From: Isohypsibius dastychi
Lineage: Eukaryota; Tardigrada; Eutardigrada; Parachela; Isohypsibiidae
Length of the DNA stretch: 64,000 nt
Direction of reading: 5' to 3'
Assembly: GCA_034696485.1 (NCBI GenBank)
Contig: JAQIWT010000008.1
Location: 1-64,000, forward strand
Of the stretch, positions 33,871 to 41,403 are shown piece after piece. Under the pieces are notes generated by a model. That model was given only the letters and a program-made list of their open reading frames with translations. It searched no databases and was not told where the DNA came from. A program made the position numbers and the translations under genes. Position 1 is the stretch's first letter. Every line of letters starts with the position of its first letter.

Positions 33871-35202
33871 CTACTGGAGTTGGTTGGTGTTAACCACCCG
33901 AAGATGATCAATTTCGATAAAAGTTGGGAACTCCCCATACACAAGCATACTAGTTGCCGTTGTAGGTGTGGTTGCAAAACGGAGCTCAAGTTTCAAAACT
34001 CCCTGCTGCTGTAGGCTGTAGTTGCTAATAGAATTATCTGGCAGGAAGGAAAATGCATAGATAGTATAGCCGAGTTTATAGGCTCCGTAGGAGAAAGGCA
34101 GTCCTTTGTCCCTGAACAATATTGAGAGATTCTCACAGAGCCCGAGATACCCGTCGGTATACTCCGATGTGGTCCCAGAATAATTCAATTTCAGAGGTTG
34201 ACCCGGCAGAAGAGTTCCGTTGACATAAACAGCCAACTCTCCCAGACCCCGAGGTTCAAAATTAAACGGATTTTTCGTAAGATCTCCATGAACTGCAACT
34301 GTATCGACCAGGGCGACCAAGATGCGTCTAGGAATTTTTCCATTGAACAGATTATTACAGCTAAAGTGGGACAAGTTTGCCGGGATCAAGATTTCTGAAA
34401 TAATTCCTTGTGTGATGGGTATAACGCCCGGTGATCTGGCAAAAGCCGCTTGCTGCGAAGCCACAAAATCATCGTGCATGCGCACGCGTCGTATACGGAG
34501 CTCAGCGCTATGTATCTTGAAATGAAATTTCGATGTGGCCGTTTCCCCGCTTATCAGAATGAATCCGTCTTTGGTGCGGTTAAACTTAATATTCATATCC
34601 ATATATGATGGGAGATAGAGCGCCTGATTGAAAAGGTCATCGGGAATTTTGGTAATATAAGTTCTTTTACGGCCGGCTTTAAACAAATCTCGTCTGTTCT
34701 GATGTCCCTGGTTAGCATCCACGGCCGGTGGAACTGTTGTCTTATCAAAGTGTCCCGGAGAATCGGCCTGCCATCCCATGAGTTGTAGATATGTCGCTTT
34801 TGATGCACTACCATAGTTCAACAAGGTCTCGAAATACATTTTATAGGGTACCATGTGGGTTGTTGGGAGCTTGGTTTGTCCCAAAGTGACTTCAACAGAT
34901 GAGAAACACGATGATCCGATAAGATTGATAGGCGCAACATTCTCGTCCACCAGAGCAGCTCCCGTCTCTGTGACAATACTTGCCTCGAATTTCAGATATG
35001 AATTAAAAAGGTCGATATATTCCGACGGAGTAGCCCGAATTGCAAAGTTCAGGTAATCGTTGTCGGCATTAGCCGTACTTGGAGAGACGCTGACCCATTT
35101 TCCCTCCAACTGATGACACTGGGTACCAGGCAAAGGAGCCCAGTAGTTGGTTTCGGACTTGAGTATCTCCGAACTTCGGGGGTGCACTTTACTCATCCTC
35201 AA
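33871..35202 (-). CDS. Major capsid protein (double jelly-roll, hexon-like)
   Basis: A 443-residue intact frame. The N-terminal stretch with HPRSSEILKS and a following YIDLFNSYLKFEA block is characteristic of Polinton major capsid proteins. The later VAPINLIGSSCFSSVEV and the C-terminal YSLQQQGVLKLELRF blocks fit the second jelly roll. The protein forms trimeric hexon-like capsomers of an icosahedral shell. The gene starts inside the end of the basic protein gene (overlap 35,189-35,202). An uninterrupted capsid gene suggests that the element was able to form virions until recently. No particle is demonstrated. Confidence 0.92.
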   Translation of the reverse strand: MRMSKVHPRSSEILKSETNYWAPLPGTQCHQLEGKWVSVSPSTANADNDYLNFAIRATPSEYIDLFNSYLKFEASIVTETGAALVDENVAPINLIGSSCFSSVEVTLGQTKLPTTHMVPYKMYFETLLNYGSASKATYLQLMGWQADSPGHFDKTTVPPAVDANQGHQNRRDLFKAGRKRTYITKIPDDLFNQALYLPSYMDMNIKFNRTKDGFILISGETATSKFHFKIHSAELRIRRVRMHDDFVASQQAAFARSPGVIPITQGIISEILIPANLSHFSCNNLFNGKIPRRILVALVDTVAVHGDLTKNPFNFEPRGLGELAVYVNGTLLPGQPLKLNYSGTTSEYTDGYLGLCENLSILFRDKGLPFSYGAYKLGYTIYAFSFLPDNSISNYSLQQQGVLKLELRFATTPTTATSMLVYGEFPTFIEIDHLRVVNTNQLQ

Positions 35203-35641
35203 AAGGGTCCAATCTCGAGCGCTTTGCTTTTCTCTTCACAGGTTTCTTCTTGGGTTTGCGCTGTCGTTTGACTGACCTTCGGCTCTTTTTCTTTTTGGTA
35301 GATGCCTTGCGCTTCTTCGCTGGTGCGCGCTTTCGTTTTCTCTTTGGTGATGCCTTAACCACGCCTTTGGAAGGCTTTCGTTTCTTTTTCTTTCCTTTTC
35401 GCCGCTTATGTTTACCAAATCCAAACTGCTGATCCCCGATTCGCTCGATAGCTCTTGCGGTTGCTTTGGAGACCGCAGGCGATACAATCTGTCCGATACC
35501 ACGTGAGAGGATTCCAAAAATGTCCCCTATTATTCCGTAACCAGTTTGCGTAGGTAGTCCCTCAAATCTACTCTCATAACCGTACCCGGTCTGACTGGCA
35601 ACCGAGTCATACGTATTTGATTCCGGGCAATCATATTCCAT
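35189..35641 (-). CDS. Basic core/minor virion protein
   Basis: The 150 residues fall into two parts. Residues 1-75 have a hydrophobic Gly/Ile-rich helix (GIIGDIFGILSRGIGQIV) of the kind seen in adenovirus pVI/pX-like and Polinton minor proteins. Residues 78-145 are almost entirely Lys/Arg with Pro and Ser, ending DPFEDE. The second part looks like a DNA-condensing, protamine- or histone-like core segment. Such proteins coat genomes in related virions. The gene fits between the minor and major capsid genes with a 4-base gap on one side and a 14-base overlap on the other. Confidence 0.75.
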   Translation of the reverse strand: MEYDCPESNTYDSVASQTGYGYESRFEGLPTQTGYGIIGDIFGILSRGIGQIVSPAVSKATARAIERIGDQQFGFGKHKRRKGKKKKRKPSKGVVKASPKRKRKRAPAKKRKASTKKKKSRRSVKRQRKPKKKPVKRKAKRSRLDPFEDE

Positions 35642-35645
35642 AATT

Positions 35646-36413
35646 TCAGATTCCTAGTTTACTCCGGAAATGAATTCGCATAAGAGAATTTCCACTGAAA
35701 AATGGAACTGGCTTCCCCAGGTGATCGTTGATATCTATTTGAATGGCGTCCAAACGATCAGAAGTCACACGTACGTACTGAGGTTTGTTGAAAATAAAAA
35801 CACCCTCGTTGTCCTTAGGGTCGAATGGGACGACCTGTAGAAGATTTGCCGAGGCGTCACCAACTGCTTGTGAAGTGACGCAGTCGCAGTATACATATAA
35901 CACAGTAACATTCCTTCGTATATCCGCGTTATATGGAGAGGTGGTGGTTTCAGTGATGTCAGTGTTAGGTGCGAAGCCAAGTAAAGTAGATATGCCTTCT
36001 CCAATGAAGGTCAATGAACATGGCCTTTTAATCCAAACCTTTGTTTTACATATCAGCTTTTCGTATGATACATGTATGGAATTAGATCCTCCTGGAAGAA
36101 CTCCAATCAATTTGTTAAGGGCGTCGATTATTTCGTCAACCGTTCCATAACATCCTTTTGGAATTTGAATTTTCTTTGGCATTGGGGGTACGGACGCGTT
36201 TTGTTGCGTTAAATCAGTGAAGTAGACAAGGCCATCGTTCTTTGACGTTACATTGTAGACTCCGCGTGGATAAGTCACAGTGCAGAGAGCAGCTTCCCAT
36301 TCGCCATCTAGTAATATGGGGTTGGCCAATCTCGTGCGAAAACTACTCGCAGTATTGTTTTCATAGGACTTGCTATGGCTTGGCAGGGTGACGAAAAAAT
36401 CACCTCTGATCAT
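35646..36413 (-). CDS. Minor capsid protein (penton-like, single jelly-roll)
   Basis: An intact frame of 255 residues. The start, FFVTLPSHSKSYENNTASSF followed by a DGEWEAALC block, is typical of Polinton and adintovirus penton proteins. A region near residues 80-95 (YGTVDEIIDALNKLIG) is also common to them. It occupies the five-fold vertices in the family. It ends 4 bases before the basic protein gene and starts in an ATGA overlap with the integrase stop (36,410-36,413). Confidence 0.88.
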   Translation of the reverse strand: MIRGDFFVTLPSHSKSYENNTASSFRTRLANPILLDGEWEAALCTVTYPRGVYNVTSKNDGLVYFTDLTQQNASVPPMPKKIQIPKGCYGTVDEIIDALNKLIGVLPGGSNSIHVSYEKLICKTKVWIKRPCSLTFIGEGISTLLGFAPNTDITETTTSPYNADIRRNVTVLYVYCDCVTSQAVGDASANLLQVVPFDPKDNEGVFIFNKPQYVRVTSDRLDAIQIDINDHLGKPVPFFSGNSLMRIHFRSKLGI

Positions 36414-37446
36414 TGCGGAACTTTGAGTAGTTCAAAGTTGTAAAATGCTCCCGTTAACTCCTCTCCTTTCAGGTCCTTGACATAATAAACCCGAACTGAT
36501 TGTTTCACTTCCGTTTTTATAACTTCGAAAACTTCACGTGAAAATGTTTGGAAATATCCTTTTGAATGCTGTTTCTTGTCCAACTTTAGTCTAACCTTGT
36601 CGCCGATTTGGAATTTTGATACCGGGAGCCGTTCAGTTGCATTAATTAACTTGTCCTTCCCATAGAGATTTAGAGAAACTCTTTCCTGATTTTCACTGGT
36701 TACTTGATTCGGCGACATACCGATGCTTCTATGATAAGAATTGTTGTAGGCGTCCATAAAACTTGGCAGCACATCTATCCACTTTTGGGTGTTTTGATGC
36801 GTGAAATATCGAGCAATTTTTGTCATAATTGTCCGAATCAGTCTTTCACAAATCGAAGCTTTCGTTTCCGTCGAGTATGTGTGGAATATATGAGTGTGAT
36901 GCCTTTTCAGAACCTCTTTCACGTTTTGATTAAAGAATTCAGTTCCAGAATCAAATTGCGCAAACTGAATTTGCTGTGGGGTGATCCGGTAAAATGCTTC
37001 AAATGCTCGTGCAACTTCCAATCCGGTTTTCGTTTTCAGAGGAAAGGCCCAGGCTTTCTTGGAAAATACACATATCAAGAATAAGATATATCTGAAAATA
37101 TGGATGACGTCTGGGAGTATTGATATAGAAACATTGCGCACCTGAATCCATCATTTTCTGACTTATAGCGCATCAAATCTGCCAAATCTCCCTGAATCTG
37201 AACATATGGACCGGTGGTGTATGTCTTCCTCCGAGGAAATTTATGCCGCACTGGCTTGTGTAACTGATAAGTTTCTTGCGAGCTGAGCCAGGCAGCAACA
37301 GCCGCTTGGGATACTTTACATTCTTTTTGGATCTCTGTTCGGAGCCGGTCAACACCGCCGTAGCCGCCAGGATTTGTGGCATCGTAATAAATGAGATTGG
37401 CAGCAGCGGCCAATTGTTCAGGGGTACACTTTATTTCTTCAGACAT
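36410..37446 (-). CDS. RVE-family (retroviral-like) integrase
   Basis: Exon 1 (37446-37142) and exon 2 (37091-36410) are separated by a 50 bp intron and give 328 residues. The N-terminal part is helical and may hold the DNA-end-binding domain; no clear HHCC zinc finger is seen. The DDE core reads QGDLADL (first Asp), QFDSGTEFFN (second Asp) and KASICERLIRTIM (Glu), with the typical spacing. The C-terminal SH3-like or chromodomain-like part contains FQIGDKVRLKLDK. It inserts the element and makes the 5-6 bp target duplication. The start overlaps the next gene by 16 bases. Confidence 0.92.
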
Positions 37447-37871
37447 TTCACCGCTTCAACAATATTATGAGGAATTTTTGAGGAATATCCATTGCCCAAA
37501 ACCATATTGATAATCAAAGGCTTCCATTTTGTTCTTGACTTTTGGAACATAAGGCATGGGCACATGCTGCCAGCCGAAAAGCCAAACATTTCTCTGATGA
37601 TATTAAAGCGATCTAGAACAACGTATCTCGAATTGATTAAATGGGCAGTGAGTGACGCCTGCAAAGATTGTAGATAAGTGATATCCAGGATGCACTGATG
37701 CGAGGCGTCGTTGTTTGACTTGTACAAACATCCCAAACACTGCTCGATTTTCTCACGATTGAGTGATTCCTTTATATATTCTGCAATAATGAGTCTGAAT
37801 ACCGCTGGTGCAAGCCGAGTTGAATGACTTTCCCCAACCGCCAGGCATGCAGCGCAATGTATCCCGCTCAT
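37431..37871 (-). CDS. Unrecognised Polinton protein, 146 residues
   Basis: This intact frame is tightly packed: its stop overlaps the integrase start by 16 bases, and its ATG overlaps the stop of the upstream gene as ATGA (37,868-37,871). It has several Cys pairs (HCAACLA, QCLGCLY, MCPC) that could bind zinc. No signal peptide or membrane helix is seen. The family is unknown; its place in the late block suggests a Polinton accessory function. Confidence 0.6.
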   Translation of the reverse strand: MSGIHCAACLAVGESHSTRLAPAVFRLIIAEYIKESLNREKIEQCLGCLYKSNNDASHQCILDITYLQSLQASLTAHLINSRYVVLDRFNIIREMFGFSAGSMCPCLMFQKSRTKWKPLIINMVLGNGYSSKIPHNIVEAVKCLKK

Positions 37872-38350
37872 TCAGGAAACTTGGCGGAAACCAGTTGATT
37901 TTCCAATAACCACTTGAGGAGACTCTTTGCGGCGTCTTCTCGTGCAAATTCCACTGTTTCTCCCTGTCCAAAAATAGTTTTATATGGCAAAAACGCAGCA
38001 ACAGTCACGAGTTCATTGGGCAATGGCGAAGGAAATCTTCGAAATAGTGAATACTCCACTCGATTCTCCAAACATCCAATGCGGTGAAGATTGGCCAAGA
38101 CTCTTGACCAGTACACGCGCCTTTTTGGGGGCTGATTGAAATTGCACATGGATGGTTCAGATTTATGAACGCGAGAACTCAGAATATTAATTTTGTTCAC
38201 AAATATCCTGACTTGTCGCGCTGATAAATGATGTAATCCGAGAAACTGAGTTCGTTGTGCGAGTATCTGCCTTTTATATGATTTTCCAAGCCTATTCCGA
38301 CACCCCTCCAACAAAAATTCATCCAATGAGTATCTCGTACCAAGTTTCAT
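37868..38350 (-). CDS. Polinton protein with a dsRBD-like C-terminus
   Basis: An intact frame of 160 residues is the first gene of the minus-strand block. The first 100 residues are basic, with many Arg/Lys. The end (TIFGQGETVEFAREDAAKSL, then LLKWLLENQ) resembles the second half of a double-stranded RNA-binding domain, where GxG is followed by a basic helix and AAxxxL. Only half the domain is recognisable, so an antiviral-RNA-sensing blocker is a speculation. The promoter should lie in the 38,351-38,869 gap. Confidence 0.55.
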   Translation of the reverse strand: MKLGTRYSLDEFLLEGCRNRLGKSYKRQILAQRTQFLGLHHLSARQVRIFVNKINILSSRVHKSEPSMCNFNQPPKRRVYWSRVLANLHRIGCLENRVEYSLFRRFPSPLPNELVTVAAFLPYKTIFGQGETVEFAREDAAKSLLKWLLENQLVSAKFPE

Positions 38351-38869
38351 TCATGATTTGCTCCGGCATTCTGTCACCCAGTTATTGATTGCCGACACTT
38401 CGGCAGAACTACAAAATACATCCATGTTTGCCGTACAACTTGGTACTGCGTAATATATTTTCTAGACTGAAATTTCTTATTGTGTTTCAATTCAAACGCT
38501 TCAAATTTTAGTTTACTTTGGGTTTTATTTACATTTGAACTCACATTTTACATTTTACTCAACTCGAGTCCAATTTATGGCAGTTCCCACCTTACATCTG
38601 ATGGCTCATAGTTCCAGCAGTATCGGTAACGGTATTGTTACCGATATCACTAAGATATCAGTATGATGAGAACACCCCTTGCTCAATAAGCGTAAGGGCG
38701 CAGGGTAACGGGTATAGAATAGTGATATCGATATCCTAGCAACACCAACCCCTTGTTCCAGGGGGTTTGGTACTTCAAATGTGCGCGTAACTATAGAGAC
38801 TTCCACTTGTTTGAAAGTTGATTGTTGTCGTTCCTCGTTCTTGATCTGAATATCTCACGCTTACAAAAG
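38351..38869. promoter_or_regulatory. Bidirectional intergenic region with a long palindrome
   Basis: This 519 bp gap separates the minus-strand virion block from the plus-strand gene at 38,870 and probably serves both. It holds a near-perfect palindrome at 38,621-38,646 (TATCGGTAAC, spacer GGTATT, GTTACCGATA) and several more GATATC-type repeats at 38,641-38,740. Confidence 0.55.
38621..38646. promoter_or_regulatory. Palindrome TATCGGTAAC/GTTACCGATA
   Basis: Ten-base arms match perfectly around a 6-base spacer. This suits a dimeric DNA-binding protein or a replication/packaging signal. Its function is not known. Confidence 0.5.
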
Positions 38870-40231
38870 ATGAGCAACCCTCGTGAACGAACGATCAAGC
38901 TGAAGGGCGAATCACGGAAGGCTAACATCTTCCTTCAGTTCTTGACGGCAGACGAACGCCGAGAGACACTCGGAAACAACGCCTCTGAGCTATTCCCGGT
39001 CAACTCTCACATTATTGCTGCGGGGCTGAACGAAGACTTGGTAAGAATGTTTACCAAGAGAGCTACACCAACCGCAGCTTTGCGAATCCGCTCAGTTCTG
39101 TTTCGCGACAAACACTCTAGCCAGTTTGAGCTCGTTTCAGGCTGCCTTGATGGAGGAGACATCAGAATGTGGGAATGCTGTGATCAGTTACGCTCAGAAT
39201 AGGATGCAAGAACTGCAGCAGCTTCAAAACTATTTGGCTAGTGTGTCCAAAAAGATCACCGTGGTCAAATCTCAATGGTGCAACATCGAGAAGAACGCGA
39301 AACACCTCTGTTTACACACAGAGGAACGGCAGGGGGCTGATATGCTCTACATGTACTGCTCTGGGCAATTGAAAAAAGAGCATCAGAATGCTTCATATTC
39401 TGAGACACTTGAGCGGCTGGACACTCACAGTACTAATCCGGCGGGGATAGCAGCAGAGTTGCGCAAGTTCTGGGCCGGCTATAAGCAGATAGCTGACTTA
39501 ATGACAAACCAGCAGCATTGCCTGAACGGCAACACGATGGTTTTAGCTTTGGAGTTGAGTCAGCTGGCTATTCCAGCTAGCCAGGCGTTGTATGATGACA
39601 TGACCCGGCGAACGGCCGGTTGTGCGATTTTGCACACTGAGTTTCAGGCGGTTGCCCAAGCATGGTCCGGTGCACGGCCCTTCGCAGTTGGGGCCAGACC
39701 ACTGCAAACGATCAGAAATTCAGTGAATGCACTGAATCTTGACGTTTTTGAACCAATGATAAGTGGCCGGCTTCAAAAAGCAAGCGTAGGTTTGAGGTCC
39801 TGTAGGTCACTTTTTAAAATGCTGAGATTTTTCTTCCCCCAGGACAACCTGCAGAAAAACCGGGTCCAAGCATTGGAGGTTGAGCCGTCCCGAGAAAGAG
39901 AGGACAGTCCTGAGCAGGTAATAACCTGCAGTTTCTGTAGAAGTGAGCGCTGCGAATTGTGAACATTTTTCTTTAGTCTGTGCAGGGCGCTCGACCCTCA
40001 TACAAGCCACTGTTTGACGACGAAAACGAGAGCCAACATGAGGGGAGTGAGGACCAGGATGGGGCGAGCGCTGAGGAGATTGGCGACATTCAAGATGGCG
40101 GCGATGACCTCGACAATGGATTGCCCGAATGCTCCGATGCCGAAATGTCCGAGCCGATTGTTGAAGAAGTACCAACTCGGCGCGCATCAACTCGAATTAC
40201 CAAGAAGCGAAAATCTAAGTTTGAGTTGTAA
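38870..40231 (+). CDS. Unrecognised right-arm Polinton protein, about 378 residues
   Basis: Exons 38870-39040, 39141-39785, 39843-39917 and 39986-40231 are all phase 0. The stop is TAA. Early residues are basic (MSNPRERTIKLKG), the middle is helical with repeated Gln/Leu/Ala (MQELQQLQNYLASVSKK) and looks like a coiled coil. The last exon is strongly acidic and ends in a basic cluster (TRITKKRKSKFEL) like a nuclear localisation signal. I do not recognise the family. It is the last gene before the right terminal repeat, and a structural or terminal-protein-like role is possible but unsupported. Confidence 0.65.
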
Positions 40232-40454
40232 TCTGATCAATCGTAAATTCTTTTTAAAAATACTTATAATTTCATTAGTGGTTTTTCTCACAGTTTTCCC
40301 ACTCAAAATAGAAAACTGACTTTTGTTCAGTTCATAACTGTTCACATTTCAATAATTAAAATAAAACGTAGAACAAAGGGACAGATGGTTGTTATTCTTG
40401 TTTGAATCAGCCGCGCATGACTGCACTTTTCATGCCCAAAGCGGATATGTTTAC

Positions 40455-40500
40455 GCATGATCGCGTCTATTGTGGTCCCGGAGTGCCATAATAAGCTGCT
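40455..40500 (-). repeat. Right terminal inverted repeat of the Polinton
   Basis: It ends GTGCCATAATAAGCTGCT at 40,500 and is a perfect reverse complement of 19,940-19,985. The 5 bp GGTCA follows at once. Confidence 0.95.
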
Positions 40501-40505
40501 GGTCA
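40501..40505. repeat. Right target-site duplication GGTCA
   Basis: This is the second copy of the target duplication. The sequence after it (AAATCGAGCAAAACAAAC) continues the A' intron, as in A''. Confidence 0.85.
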
Positions 40506-40780
40506 AATCGAGCAAAACAAACGACCACAACAAAATCTCTCAGTTGTCGTGAAACGGAAATTATTTGCTTTCGGATTGCTATCACAACGCATTGTTGTTT
40601 TTCTCCAGATTATGAAGATAGCCAAAAAACCTCAGTTAATTTAAATCGAACCACCAGGTTACCCGCCAGATTTTTGATTTCGCAACAGCAGTGCTCATCC
40701 TTCATATCGTCATCCCTGTCATCGGCTTTTTCGCCTGGTCGGAGCAATATTTTATTGTCCAGTACTCTGATCTATAGAAC
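40506..40780 (+). pseudogene. Receptor A' pseudogene, 3' remnant
   Basis: The acceptor TTTTTCTCCAG at about 40,610 and an exon start with GAAGATAGCCAAAAAACCTC match receptor A exon 3. A missing base near 40,660 shifts the frame before the membrane segment, whose DNA (ATCGTCATCCCTGTCATCGG) is still visible. It is joined functionally to 19,390-19,934 if the Polinton is removed. Confidence 0.75.
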
Positions 40781-41403
40781 CTTTCACTTTCAGTTTCACT
40801 TTTAAGCGCGTGAATCTTCTCGCCGTTTAGTTTACCACATTACTTTTAATGCTGGAATGAGTGCGGCTTACAGGAGTTGTTCACAATCTCCTCGATTCAC
40901 AAATTTCAAACAGCATGTGGTACGAGAAACCTAACCGCGAATGAGACATTCAAGATACCGTAGGGTGACCCATTTCGTTGAATTCTGTGTTTTTAGACTG
41001 ATCGCTCTCCAGTTGCTCTGTTTATGGATGCCTCATGTGGAAGCCATCAGAAAAATGCAGCATTCCAACTTGAAGAATTTCTTATCTTTCGCAAAAAATG
41101 CTGGGAAAGTCAGATTAACAATGCATCAACACGATAATGCAGCTAATGCTCGATGGTGAAACAAAGATGTTTTGCCGTAATTTCTGCGTCGCAGTCAAAT
41201 TCAGTGTGAACGACGTAACAAGGACAGCCCTGCCCGTTGGCGTAGCATAAGCCAATCGGCTCTTTCAGCATTCAACTACGCGCAAGCACCAGCCCTTCAA
41301 ACTTCAATCTTGGCATTCATTCGATAGAAGCACTTCACAACCAGCTACATTTCCTTCAGATTTTTGTTCGCTTCTTCCCAATCCAGCATAACTGACCTTT
41401 ACA
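40781..41403. other. Receptor D 5' region
   Basis: This matches the regions before B, C and E in several blocks. It contains the conserved module at 41,055-41,118 and no gene. Confidence 0.6.
41055..41118 (+). promoter_or_regulatory. Conserved upstream module of receptor D
   Basis: This is the shared block (ATGCAGCATTCCAACTTG ... GCTGGGAAAGTCAGATT), 349 bp before the receptor D ATG. Confidence 0.55.

Larger units (their letters stand above)
19940..40500. mobile_element. Polinton/Maverick (adintovirus-like) element, 20,561 bp
   Basis: The element is bounded by 46 bp perfect inverted repeats, starts 5'-AG, ends CT-3' and is flanked by a direct GGTCA. Inside are the hallmark genes: protein-primed DNA polymerase B, FtsK/HerA-type packaging ATPase, adenain-like cysteine protease, double-jelly-roll major capsid protein, single-jelly-roll minor capsid protein and RVE integrase. 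A standard Polinton is 15-20 kb and has this set. The left 6 kb carries host-like genes (F-box, LRR membrane protein). Most reading frames are open, but the polymerase has one in-frame TGA at 27,022. The element may therefore be recently inactivated. It lies in an intron of receptor pseudogene A'. Confidence 0.96.

Noticed and set aside
25201-38350. Integrated adenovirus
   Set aside because: The capsid, protease and polymerase resemble adenoviral ones in fold, but an RVE integrase, AG...CT terminal repeats, a target duplication and the gene order identify a Polinton.
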